The notes: a model not told the origin generated them from the sequence alone. A stretch of DNA of 25,884 bases from CAYSBK01 sp964429265 (GCA_964429265.1 CAYSBK010000020.1:1-25884), one strand, 5' to 3'; counted from the first letter of the stretch, positions 8,896-16,905 are shown. A program made the numbers and translations.

Positions 8896-8910
8896 CCGCC
8901 CGGCAGGCGG
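8896..8910 (-). promoter_or_regulatory. Small intercistronic GC hairpin
   Basis: Inverted repeat CCGCC (8896-8900) and GGCGG (8906-8910) with a five-base loop, extendable by two A-T pairs past a bulge. It lies in the 49-base gap between the P-type ATPase and the ABC ATPase, the widest gap in the gene string. It has no T-run, so it could be an mRNA stability or processing element rather than a terminator. Such short GC inverted repeats also arise by chance in DNA of this composition. Confidence 0.25.
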
Positions 8911-8921
8911 GTTTCAGGATG

Positions 8922-10868
8922 TCAGGGGTGGCTCTTGTGCTCAAGCTCCTCGCCGGAGCGGACCAGGCGGGCACTGTTGAACACAACGATCAGCGAGCCA
9001 AGGAAATGCAGGAACGCCGCGTAAACGGCCGGCAGCCACCCTATGGCCGCCGCCGCAACACCAAGTACGATGAAAATGATGCCGATTGTCAGGTTCGCGG
9101 CGATGATACTGCGCGTCCTGCGGGACAACCTGACCAGGAACGCCAGGCGGTTCAAATCGTCGCTCATAAGGGCGATCGATGCAGAATTGATGGCGACGTC
9201 GCTTCCAGCGGCTCCCATGGCGATCCCGAGGTCGCCGGCCGCCAGCGCCGGCGCATCGTTGATGCCGTCACCGACGACGGCAACCGTGTGTCCGTCCTTC
9301 TTGAGCTGTTCCACGATGGCCAGCTTGTCCTGAGGCAGGCAATGGGCCTTGTAATCGGTGCAACCCAGCTCGGCCGCAACACGGTTTGCGACCTCGTCGC
9401 GGTCACCCGTGAGCATCGTGGTCCGCTTGATTCCGACCTTACGGAGCTGTTCAAATGCCTGCCGTGCCTCCGGGCGCGTCTTATCCTGCAGGCCGATCCA
9501 CCCTATGCACTTCGAATCCTTCGCGACGTAAAGCGTGCTGAAACCCTGCGTCTCCGCCAGTGCCGGATTGGGGACGTTGCCTGTATCTATGCCGTTTTCC
9601 TTGAGGAACGTGTCGCGTCCGACGATAACGGTGGCCGAATCCACCTTCGCGATAACGCCCTTGCCGGGTATCTCCTTGAAATCTTCGGCGCCGGCGGGGG
9701 TGAGCTTGGCTTGCTTGGCGAGGTTCTGAATCGCCCTGGCGGCAGGGTGTTTGCTCATATATTCCGCTGCCGCCGCAGTGGCCAATAGTTCCGCCGGTTC
9801 CACACCTTCGGCCGGGGTCAGCTTCGTCACATACAGCCGACCGGTCGTCACCGTGCCGGTCTTGTCGAACACCAACGCCGTTATCTTGCCGGCAATCTCC
9901 AGGTCGGCCACGTTCTTTATCAACACGCCCAGCCTGGCCGAGGCCGAAAGGGCTGCAACCATCGCCGTGGGAGTTGCAAGTATCAAGGCACAAGGACAGG
10001 AAATCACCAGGATGGTTATGGCCCGGTTTATATCGCTGGTGAAAAACAACACGATGCCCGCAATCATCAGGATGGTGGGCGTGTACCACCTGACATAGCG
10101 GTCGATTATCCGCATAATGGGGATTTTGGTCTGTTCGGCCTGCATAATCAGCGACTGGACCTTGCCGAGGGTGGTGTCCTTGCCGGCCTTGGTGACCCTG
10201 ATGTCGAGCACGCCGGTCAGGTTGCTTGTGCCGGCGAAAACCTGCATACCGGGCACCTTGTCAACGGGCAGCGACTCGCCGGTTATCGTGGCCTCGTTTA
10301 CCGAGCTGGTGCCGCGGATGACTTCCCCATCGGCGGGTATGTTGTCACCGGGCCGTACCCGGACCACGTCGCCGGCGGCGAGACTGCTGACCTGGACCTG
10401 CTTTTCCCGGCCGGCGGCATCGAGAAGATTCGCCTTTGTGGGGGTCAGCTTGATGAGCGATTCAATTGACGCCCTGGCGCCGAGCGCGGTGCGGCTTTCG
10501 ATAAGCTCGCTGAGCAGCATAAAGAAGGCAATTACGCCGGCGGCCGCATACTTGCCCGTTGTAAAGGCCGCAAGTATCGCAAGGGCGACCAGCTCGTCCA
10601 TATGCATTTCTTTCTTGAGCAGGCTCTTGACCGCGTGCCACACGATCGGCGCACCCAGAAGTATCGCCGCTGCCATTGCCAGGAATTGTCCCTGGTCGCT
10701 GGCCCGGCCGTAGAAAAATCGAGCGACACTGCTGTTTATCAGCAACACTCCGCCGGCCAGCGTCGCAAGCAGGGCGACACTTACGCGAAGCTGCTGGCCG
10801 TGCGTGTATCCCCGGCTTATGTCTTCTTTGAAATGTAGATGCTCGTGAGCCATTGTCACATAGTCCAC
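8922..10868 (-). CDS. P1B-type heavy-metal translocating ATPase, no HMA domain
   Basis: A 648-residue integral membrane pump exporting a soft or transition metal with ATP. Core motifs: actuator TGES at 196-199, membrane metal site CPC at 291-293 (ISCPCALILATPTA), phosphorylation site DKTGT at 335-339, the P1B-specific SKHP (HP) at 372-375 and hinge GDGINDAP at 533-540. No N-terminal CxxC HMA domain is present; instead the N-terminus carries scattered His (AHEHLHF, YTHG). The last membrane helix has HFLGSLIVVFNSARL with His621 where Zn/Cd pumps usually carry Asp, recalling the HEGGT-type motif of the P1B-4 group, which however usually has SPC. Metal choice is therefore unclear (Zn, Cd, Co or Cu). 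The frame opens at a GTG (10866-10868) one base after the HflK-like stop; an ATG at 10851-10853 is an equally possible start. Neither has a clear Shine-Dalgarno. Confidence 0.9.
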   Translation of the reverse strand: MDYVTMAHEHLHFKEDISRGYTHGQQLRVSVALLATLAGGVLLINSSVARFFYGRASDQGQFLAMAAAILLGAPIVWHAVKSLLKKEMHMDELVALAILAAFTTGKYAAAGVIAFFMLLSELIESRTALGARASIESLIKLTPTKANLLDAAGREKQVQVSSLAAGDVVRVRPGDNIPADGEVIRGTSSVNEATITGESLPVDKVPGMQVFAGTSNLTGVLDIRVTKAGKDTTLGKVQSLIMQAEQTKIPIMRIIDRYVRWYTPTILMIAGIVLFFTSDINRAITILVISCPCALILATPTAMVAALSASARLGVLIKNVADLEIAGKITALVFDKTGTVTTGRLYVTKLTPAEGVEPAELLATAAAAEYMSKHPAARAIQNLAKQAKLTPAGAEDFKEIPGKGVIAKVDSATVIVGRDTFLKENGIDTGNVPNPALAETQGFSTLYVAKDSKCIGWIGLQDKTRPEARQAFEQLRKVGIKRTTMLTGDRDEVANRVAAELGCTDYKAHCLPQDKLAIVEQLKKDGHTVAVVGDGINDAPALAAGDLGIAMGAAGSDVAINSASIALMSDDLNRLAFLVRLSRRTRSIIAANLTIGIIFIVLGVAAAAIGWLPAVYAAFLHFLGSLIVVFNSARLVRSGEELEHKSHP

Positions 10869-10869
10869 A

Positions 10870-12225
10870 CTACTGCTGGTTTTGCGGCGTCTTCTCCTTC
10901 GGTTTCAGCGTCGGGTCCCGGTTCAGCAGAATCCTGATTTCGCGGGCTGCGGCGGCTTCGGCCTGCTGAATCACAAATTTCTCATCCGCATTTTCCATAA
11001 TCTTCTGCATAGCATCGACGTATATCCGCTGCAGCACCAGTTGCGGTCGCTTCCGGTACTCCGGCAGGACCTCCTGCAGGTACCGTGCATTGGCCTTGGC
11101 CTGTTCGACGACCTCGGTGCGATAGGCACGTGCCTGGGCGATTTTTTCCCGGGCGGCTCCGGCTACCTGCGACCACAATTGCTCCAGTGTGCCCGGTTCG
11201 GGCGGGGTATTCTTGATCGCCGCCAGAAGCTCTTCAGCCACCGGCCCGGCGGCCTCGTTGAGGGTCTGCTCGGCATATGTGCGGGCCTCACTTATGATTT
11301 TATCGCTGGCCTGGCGTGCCCGAATGACTGCTTCAAAAGCGGCGTTGACCTGTCGCGGCCAGGTACTCTGTGTCAACTGCATCGATTCTATCACTATGCC
11401 GCTGTCCATCTCGTCCAGTCGCTTCTGAACACGGCGCCTTACGTCGCTGGTAACCCTGGCAACCTGCTCGAACTTCACCTGGTCGATGGTATAGTGCACA
11501 AGGGTGCTGACCACCGCATCCTCAACGACCCTGGTCAGCATCGGTTCGACGCTGTCGGCCGCGAGGTCACCGTACTGCTGGCCGGGGCGAGGCTCTTGAA
11601 CGTACACGTTCCTGAAGAACGCCTCGGCGTCGCTGATCCTGTATGTCAGCGCCCACCTGGTGTGAACGATGCCGTAGTCGCTTCCGTCCTCGTTCGGGCC
11701 GCTTTCATTTGTGTCGCTTTCGTTTGCGTCACTTTCACCTGCGTTTATTGCGGCAGGGCCCCGGCGCGGCCCTCTCGTGAGGCAATAACCATCGACGGTC
11801 GGCCTTAACGGCTGGCCCGGCCGGACGGGATTTTCCTTGCCGCTTATGATCTCCTCCTCCGTGAGAAAATACCAGAAGCTGTTGACCGCCAGGTTCACCT
11901 TCCGGCCCACTGGTATCTTGATTACCCTGTCGATCGGGTAAGGCAGCACCCAGTGCGGGCCGGGTCCGAGGGTGGCCCTGCGCTCGGTGCCGAATCGCTG
12001 GATACGGCCGAATCGCAACACCAGCGCTTCCTCGTCCGGACCCACCGTCCTGAACCCGGACGCAAGGAAAATCACCACCAGCACGACCATTATCACCTTG
12101 AGGATTGCAAAGCTCAGCCGCAGCGCCTCAGACAGCGACCTGGTGGCCACGTCACCTTCAGGGGCAAGGTCGTCGCGGCCGCCGGTGCCGTTCAGCCGGT
12201 CGTTTTGTTCGGTTTCTGAAGCCAT
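10870..12225 (-). CDS. hflK: HflK-like SPFH protein with acidic repeat insert
   Basis: An SPFH/band 7 protein of about 451 residues. One N-terminal membrane helix (VIMVVLVVIFLASGF) is followed by a start typical of HflK (TVGPDEEALVLRFGRI, then GPGPHWVLPYPIDRV), an SPFH domain and a long Ala/Glu/Gln-rich helix. HflK and HflC form a membrane complex that restrains the FtsH protease; no ftsH is in this window. Inside the SPFH region there is an insert, roughly residues 125-165, that ends in an acidic repeat (ESDAN, ESDTN, ESGPN, ED) encoded by 15-base tandem repeats. I use the ATG at 12223-12225; a GTG two codons earlier (12231) is possible. It lies 24 bases after hflC and one base before the P-type ATPase. 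A second, longer HflK-type protein is encoded upstream, so the symbol marks family only. Confidence 0.85.
   Translation of the reverse strand: MASETEQNDRLNGTGGRDDLAPEGDVATRSLSEALRLSFAILKVIMVVLVVIFLASGFRTVGPDEEALVLRFGRIQRFGTERRATLGPGPHWVLPYPIDRVIKIPVGRKVNLAVNSFWYFLTEEEIISGKENPVRPGQPLRPTVDGYCLTRGPRRGPAAINAGESDANESDTNESGPNEDGSDYGIVHTRWALTYRISDAEAFFRNVYVQEPRPGQQYGDLAADSVEPMLTRVVEDAVVSTLVHYTIDQVKFEQVARVTSDVRRRVQKRLDEMDSGIVIESMQLTQSTWPRQVNAAFEAVIRARQASDKIISEARTYAEQTLNEAAGPVAEELLAAIKNTPPEPGTLEQLWSQVAGAAREKIAQARAYRTEVVEQAKANARYLQEVLPEYRKRPQLVLQRIYVDAMQKIMENADEKFVIQQAEAAAAREIRILLNRDPTLKPKEKTPQNQQ
11701..11745 (-). repeat. 15-base tandem repeat inside the HflK-like gene
   Basis: Three consecutive 15-base units (11701-11715, 11716-11730, 11731-11745) share the pattern nCTTTCnnnTGnGTn on the plus strand. 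A more diverged fourth unit may occupy 11686-11700. Because the unit is a multiple of three, it encodes a five-residue repeat, ESDxN, and copy-number change would keep the frame. Seen directly in the sequence. Confidence 0.75.
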
Positions 12226-12249
12226 AAGCACACAAGCTCGGTATGGAAC

Positions 12250-13152
12250 CTACTGTTTCGGCTTAATGTCCGGCATCTTCTTCAGCAGGCTGAAAGGTTC
12301 AATATCCGTCGGTACGACGAACGTCGTCCTGGCCTGCAGGATTTTTTCGAGAGCTTCTATATCACGCAAAAACATCGCGAACTCCGGGTCCGCTTTGAGC
12401 ATCTCATAATACTTGGCGGCCTCGGCGTCTCCCTGTGCGCGGATGGCCTCGGCACGAGCCTGGGCCGACGCCAACAGCTCGGTCTTCTTTGCATCGGCGT
12501 CGGCCCTTATGCGGGCGGCAATTGCTTCGCCCTCGGCAAGCCGTTTCTTCGTCTCACTGTCGCGCTCGGCTCGCATCCGCTCGAATACGTCCTTGCTGAC
12601 GTCCTCGCTTATCTTGAGCTGTTTTATGCCGAGGGTTTCTATCGCGACGCCGTAGCCGGCGGCCTCAACGGCCTCACGCAGGCTCTGTGTCATCTCCTGT
12701 TCTATTTCCTCGAACCTTATCTTCGAAGGGTCGCTGTTGACAAATTCCGAAAACCAGTGCAGCCCGATGACCCGGTTTTGCGTGTCGTTGATCTGGCTGC
12801 GCAGCTTCTTCTCGGCTTCTTCGATGCTGCCGCCCGGGTTGGCGTTGTAAAACTGCAAAGGCTCGGCGATCCGCCAGACCACGTAGGTATTGACGATTAT
12901 CGGCACGGCGCCCTTTGTCGTCGTCTCGCCGAGTTCGGCCTCGAGCACGCGCATACGCGAATCGAACTTGTGGACCCTCTCGATGGGTGCGGGCAGCTTG
13001 AACTTCAGCCCCGGCTCGGTGATCTCACGCACGGGCTTGCCGAAACGCATCACCAGGGCCGACTCGGTCTCGCGGACCTGGAACGAAACAAGGTATATCG
13101 CCAGAACCGCAACCAGCAGGACAATAAATGTGAATGTGGCTATATTTTTCAT
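12250..13152 (-). CDS. hflC: HflC-like SPFH protease modulator
   Basis: A 300-residue SPFH protein matching HflC in length and architecture. It has an N-terminal signal-anchor helix (FTFIVLLVAVLAIYLVSF), then VRETESALVMRFGKPVREITEPGLKFKLP, an SPFH domain, and a charged helix ERMRAERDSETKKRLAEGEAIAARIRADADAKK typical of HflC. The C-terminal stretch with YYEMLKADPEFAMFLRDIEALEKIL is also HflC-like. With HflK it normally builds a cage-like membrane complex around FtsH and modulates degradation of membrane proteins. The ATG at 13150-13152 overlaps the stop of the upstream HflK fusion by four bases (ATGA), which implies coupled translation. The HflK-like gene follows downstream, so HflC is flanked by two HflK-type partners. 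Confidence 0.92.
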   Translation of the reverse strand: MKNIATFTFIVLLVAVLAIYLVSFQVRETESALVMRFGKPVREITEPGLKFKLPAPIERVHKFDSRMRVLEAELGETTTKGAVPIIVNTYVVWRIAEPLQFYNANPGGSIEEAEKKLRSQINDTQNRVIGLHWFSEFVNSDPSKIRFEEIEQEMTQSLREAVEAAGYGVAIETLGIKQLKISEDVSKDVFERMRAERDSETKKRLAEGEAIAARIRADADAKKTELLASAQARAEAIRAQGDAEAAKYYEMLKADPEFAMFLRDIEALEKILQARTTFVVPTDIEPFSLLKKMPDIKPKQ

Positions 13153-15233
13153 TTTTCCTTGCTCTCCTGAATCGCCCCGCCCGATAAATCATACAGGCTT
13201 GGAGTCAATTTCTCCTGAAGGTCCACGATGGTGACCTCGGTGTCGTTCTGGTCGACTACCACAACAAACTTTCGAGCATCGGCCAGGCCTTTTTCCAGCC
13301 CGGACGCTCGCAGATGGTGTTTGTAGATTCGCCCAGCAGCCTGGTAGGCCCTGACCTGGCCGGCAAAACGCATCCCCGCCGCGCGCGATAGCGTCGCCTT
13401 TTGATGAGCGTAGCTCTGGGCGCTTCGCAGTTGCGAAAAGATGTCGCCCTGTGCGTCGGCAAACGCGCGGTCCAGTTCCGCCGCGAGCCTGCTGAGCGAT
13501 TCACTGTCTTGGTGCTCCTTGGCCCGGTGATAAGCGGCCGCAAGGGCATAAACCTTTCCCGCCTGTTCCACCGACCCTGCAAGCTTGCTGAGAGTTTCAA
13601 CTCTGTACGCTTCGGCATTAAGTATGGATGCCTGCTTTTTCTGAATGGCACCTATGACCTTCTGGTAATCGGAGGCTACTTCGGGCGGCGGATGGATACC
13701 CTGAAGCCCCACAAAGACGATCTCTACCCCGAGCCCCGCTTTATCGGCGGCAGCCTGGATGCGCCTGGTAAGCTCGTGCTTGGCAACGTCCCGGCCGGCG
13801 CCGAGAAGGCTGTCGTTCTGGGCGGAATCCGTGGCTTCCAATTTGGCCGAGGCCGCGAACTTCGTAAGCTCCTCGTAGCATATGGCTTTGAGTCTTTCCT
13901 CGGCCTGGTAAATCCGCGTACCGTCGCGGCCGGTGCTGACACCGTGGTTGTAGAGGAATTGATACAAGTCCTTCACGCGGTACTGCACGGGCACGGCGGC
14001 CATCACCAGACTGACCGGCACCGTCTCGGGGCCCCGCCCTTCAGATTCACTGGCCACGAGAAGCTTGTATTCCTTTTCGTAGTGGGTCTTGCCCCACAAT
14101 AGCGGCCCGTAACCACCCTTCTCGGCCTCCGGCTTTGCTACGAAGCCCACGCTTATCTGCGAGATGCTTCTTGTGGGATACCTGTAGGCGATGTCGATCG
14201 GCCACGGCCACTTGAAGTGCAGGCCCGGCCCGGCATAACGCAGCCGTCCCCCATCGTCAAACGGGTTGCCGAAACGTTCGATTATCGCCTGTTCATTCGG
14301 CCTGATTACGACTATGCCGCTGAGCAGGTACATCGTTACACAGCCGAACAGCACCAGCGGAATGATGGCCTTTTCAAGAAGCTTGTAAAACCACGTCTGT
14401 GAGACCTTGAAGCCGAACTGGTAGTCGATGGCCGCCGCGGCGGTGCGGAAGATACCGCCCGGCTCGCTGATCAGCCCCAGCAATCTGCTATCAAACGCCG
14501 CGCGGGCATACTCGCCCTTGACGCGGGGGCGATAGGCATCGAGCACCACGTTCAGGGCCGTCTCGGCCCCAAGCACAATCAACAGCCACGCGATTACATG
14601 GCCCAGTACATTCAAGGCAACGAAAAACTTGAATTGTGCCCCGGCCAGGGCCAGCCCCATCGCAAAACACAAAACCGCCGTGCACAGCAGGAAGCTGCCA
14701 CCCGCACGCAGCGGCTTCCACTGCATCTGGCTCGACATTCCGGTGGCATAGCGGGATATGAGAAAACTTACAAAGGCAATCGCGGTCATCAGCACCGCAC
14801 ACAGCAGAGGCTCCTTGGTCTGAAGCTGGGCCCAGGCTTCCGCATGCCTGAGCAGGTAAAACCCCATAGCGAACTGGTACGCGGCCAAGGCTACCGAGAA
14901 TATGGGCAGAAACCACTTCTCGAATACTTCGAGCCGGCGACGGGCCGCAACCAGAAGCTCCTGTTGTTCGGGGCGGCCCTCGAAAACCGTGGCCTGTCGC
15001 TGTTTCTCGGCGCGTGCGGCGTCGAGTTTCTCCTGCTCGGCGAGGCTGCGGTGATGAAACTGCAGCAGCAGCGCAAACCACACAAATGCGCAGCAAAGCG
15101 CAAGCCAGCTCACGGCAAAGACCGCGAAATACCCGCTCCACAGCCCCAGGAGCAGGCAGATGATAAAGAAAAGAATGCTAAGTGCCAGGGAAGCCCCGGC
15201 CAGGTATTCGGCACGTTTTGCTGACAAAGCCAT
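13149..15233 (-). CDS. hflK: Polytopic N-terminal domain fused to HflK-type SPFH protein
   Basis: A 694-residue protein, much longer than the ~400 residues of typical HflK. The N-terminal ~290 residues are a polytopic domain with about six hydrophobic helices (approx. 11-32, 34-57, 108-128, 142-161, 177-198, 202-224) and a cytoplasmic charged loop between the second and third. A seventh helix (288-309) then leads into a standard HflK SPFH start (GIVVIRPNEQAIIERFG, then GPGLHFKWPWPID). The C-terminal part has the long helix region and ends in EVTIVDLQEKLTPSLYDL. It is the first gene of the minus-strand string; AGGA lies about eight bases before the ATG at 15231-15233, and an extended -10 promoter candidate sits at 15324-15332. 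The polytopic part has no function I can name; it may recruit or replace another membrane partner of FtsH. Confidence 0.88.
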   Translation of the reverse strand: MALSAKRAEYLAGASLALSILFFIICLLLGLWSGYFAVFAVSWLALCCAFVWFALLLQFHHRSLAEQEKLDAARAEKQRQATVFEGRPEQQELLVAARRRLEVFEKWFLPIFSVALAAYQFAMGFYLLRHAEAWAQLQTKEPLLCAVLMTAIAFVSFLISRYATGMSSQMQWKPLRAGGSFLLCTAVLCFAMGLALAGAQFKFFVALNVLGHVIAWLLIVLGAETALNVVLDAYRPRVKGEYARAAFDSRLLGLISEPGGIFRTAAAAIDYQFGFKVSQTWFYKLLEKAIIPLVLFGCVTMYLLSGIVVIRPNEQAIIERFGNPFDDGGRLRYAGPGLHFKWPWPIDIAYRYPTRSISQISVGFVAKPEAEKGGYGPLLWGKTHYEKEYKLLVASESEGRGPETVPVSLVMAAVPVQYRVKDLYQFLYNHGVSTGRDGTRIYQAEERLKAICYEELTKFAASAKLEATDSAQNDSLLGAGRDVAKHELTRRIQAAADKAGLGVEIVFVGLQGIHPPPEVASDYQKVIGAIQKKQASILNAEAYRVETLSKLAGSVEQAGKVYALAAAYHRAKEHQDSESLSRLAAELDRAFADAQGDIFSQLRSAQSYAHQKATLSRAAGMRFAGQVRAYQAAGRIYKHHLRASGLEKGLADARKFVVVVDQNDTEVTIVDLQEKLTPSLYDLSGGAIQESKEK

Positions 15234-15302
15234 CCTTTAGTTCCTGCCCCGGCGGCACGAACAAAACTCGCCACATCCAGTATCTACTGCCGTACTGAGC
15301 AC

Positions 15303-15331
15303 TTTACAGGTTAACGTCGCAGCACTATAAC
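15303..15331 (+). promoter_or_regulatory. Sigma70-type promoter for the lone ABC-2 permease
   Basis: TTTACA (15303-15308) and TATAAC (15326-15331) are separated by exactly 17 bases. Each matches five of six consensus positions. Transcription would start near 15338, giving a leader of about 100 bases before the ATG at 15440. This is the best promoter match in the window. Confidence 0.6.
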
Positions 15332-15332
15332 A
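15324..15332 (-). promoter_or_regulatory. Extended -10 promoter for the hfl-ABC-uvrD gene string
   Basis: On the minus strand these nine bases read TGTTATAGT, an extended -10 (TGn followed by a five-of-six TATAAT). No good -35 lies 17 bases upstream, which extended -10 promoters tolerate. It shares its TATA core with the plus-strand promoter, so the two overlap. The leader to the ATG at 15233 would be about 85 bases. The rest of the 206-base gap shows only a short CCGGC/GCCGG repeat near 15395-15406. Confidence 0.45.
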
Positions 15333-15439
15333 TAACATATGACCACCGTACAGAACAACCATCCAAACGTGTCACCGCGTCAGCCTTTCAACCCGGCCGG
15401 CGAGCCGGTCCTGAAGGTCCCGAGAGGATTTCGCCGGAT

Positions 15440-16402
15440 ATGAACAAGCTTTTTACCATAGCAAGGAACACATTTATCGAAACGCTGCGTCAGCCGGTTT
15501 ACCTCGTGATAATCGTCGCGGCAATGTGCCTGTTCTTTATCAGCCCGTCGCTGACTATGTACACGCTGAGCGACGACAACAAACTGTTGCGCGAGGTAGG
15601 CTTATCTACGCTTTTTCTGACCAGTTTGTTCGTGGCGGTATTTTCGGCCTCAGGGGCCGTAGCCGAAGAAATAGCCGACAAGACCATCATCACCGTCCTG
15701 AGCAAGCCCATAGCCCGGCCCGTATTCATAGCCGCTAAGTTCCTGGGCGTGCTGGCGGCGGTGGCGCTGGCCCACTATATCTGCACCATAGCCCTGCTGA
15801 TGTCGGTCAGGCACGGTGTGGTACTGGCGGTCTGGGAAAAACACGACTGGACGGTGCTGACGGCCGCTGGCGCCATAGCCCTGCTGACCATTGTCCTCAG
15901 CGCTTTTTTCAACTATGTTTTCGACTGGAAATTCTCCTCGACAGCCGTGGTCCTGGCGGCTGTTTTCAGCACCGCGGGAATCATCTTCCTGGCATTTATC
16001 GACCGGAACTGGCGTTTCAACCCGGCCGACAACGGCATAAACGCGCTCGACATATACGGGTCGGTGCTCTTGCTACTGGCGGCTATGATGATTGCCGCCC
16101 TTGCGGTGGTGCTGTCGGCCAGGTTCAACATCATCGTAACGCTGGCAGGCTGCGTCGGACTGTTTCTACTGGGGCTGGTAAGCGACTTCGTGTTCGGCCG
16201 GCCGGCCCAGGAACACCTGTGGGCCAAAATATGCTACTTTATAGTGCCGAATCTCCAGATATTCTGGATCAGCGACGCCATCATCGAGGAAAGCCGGATT
16301 CCCCTCAGCTATATCCTCGTAAGCGCATCCTATGCGGTCTGCTATAGCGCGGCGATACTTGCCCTGGCCGTGGCGGTATTCCAGAGGCGACAGGTGGGTT
16401 GA
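15440..16402 (+). CDS. ABC-2 type permease without adjacent ATPase
   Basis: A 320-residue membrane protein with about six hydrophobic helices. It begins MNKLFTIARNTFIETLRQPVYLVIIV, the usual ABC-2 permease amphipathic entry helix, and has the cytoplasmic motif EEIADKTIITVLSKPIARP followed by a helix with KFLGV. That motif closely parallels the one in the permease at 6259-7632, though this protein lacks the large extracytoplasmic loop. No ATPase gene is next to it; the ATPase at 7625-8872 or one elsewhere may serve it. GAGAGGA lies about 11 bases before the ATG, a slightly long spacing. A good promoter is at 15303-15331. The gene converges on the GNAT gene with only 13 bases between stops. Confidence 0.85.
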   Translation: MNKLFTIARNTFIETLRQPVYLVIIVAAMCLFFISPSLTMYTLSDDNKLLREVGLSTLFLTSLFVAVFSASGAVAEEIADKTIITVLSKPIARPVFIAAKFLGVLAAVALAHYICTIALLMSVRHGVVLAVWEKHDWTVLTAAGAIALLTIVLSAFFNYVFDWKFSSTAVVLAAVFSTAGIIFLAFIDRNWRFNPADNGINALDIYGSVLLLLAAMMIAALAVVLSARFNIIVTLAGCVGLFLLGLVSDFVFGRPAQEHLWAKICYFIVPNLQIFWISDAIIEESRIPLSYILVSASYAVCYSAAILALAVAVFQRRQVG

Positions 16403-16424
16403 GCCGTTGTGGCGCTCACGGCTC
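16401..16424. terminator. Hairpin spanning both convergent stop codons
   Basis: GAGCCGT (16401-16407) and ACGGCTC (16418-16424) are perfect complements with a ten-base loop. The hairpin covers the TGA of the ABC permease and the TGA of the convergent GNAT gene. No T-run follows on either side, so intrinsic termination is unproven; the symmetry fits a shared 3' end. Confidence 0.35.
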
Positions 16425-16898
16425 GGCCGCCGGTTGACGGCGCCTCGCGGCGGTTGTGATCACCGCAACTTCGTCGCAGTGGTCCTGCTTGGGACAGCGT
16501 GCACAATCCCGCCAGACCTTCATCGGAAGCCGCGATTTCTCGATCCTCTCGAAGCCGAGTTTCTCAAAAAACGCCGGGTCCAGCGTCAGCGCGAAGACCC
16601 TTTCCACCTCCAGATTCACGGCCTTCTCGAGCGCCGCCCGCACAAGCGCACTGCCGACGCCCGTGTTCCTGTGGTTTTCGGCCACAGCCAGCGATTTTAT
16701 CTCCGCCAGGTCGGCCCAGATGACGTCCAGCCCGCAACAGCCCACGACCGTTCCGCCCCGCGTCGCAACAAAGAAGCTCTGAATATTTTCGTAGATGTCG
16801 GGCACAGACCTGTACAACATCCTGTCTCGCTCGGCATAGTCGTTGACGAGCGAGTGAATGGCGGCCGCATCGTTTACTGTGGCTGAACGTACTTCCAT
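16416..16898 (-). CDS. GNAT acetyltransferase, N-acetylglutamate-synthase-like
   Basis: A 160-residue GNAT-fold N-acetyltransferase. The acetyl-CoA pyrophosphate loop is visible as RNTGVGSAL (about 77-85) after the strand IKSLAVAENH, and the C-terminal FFEKLGFERI is the usual GNAT motif. The segment LPMKVWRDCARCPKQDHCDE, with Cys132, Cys135 and Cys141, is characteristic of the short, stand-alone ArgA-like N-acetylglutamate synthases, which make N-acetylglutamate for arginine synthesis. The Cys cluster might bind metal or respond to redox state; that is inference. The ATG at 16896-16898 is preceded by TATAAT (16911-16906) only seven bases away, so the message may be leaderless. No arginine genes are nearby. 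The GNAT call is firm and the substrate is likely but not certain. Confidence 0.8.
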   Translation of the reverse strand: MEVRSATVNDAAAIHSLVNDYAERDRMLYRSVPDIYENIQSFFVATRGGTVVGCCGLDVIWADLAEIKSLAVAENHRNTGVGSALVRAALEKAVNLEVERVFALTLDPAFFEKLGFERIEKSRLPMKVWRDCARCPKQDHCDEVAVITTAARRRQPAAEP

Positions 16899-16905
16899 AC
16901 GCCGA

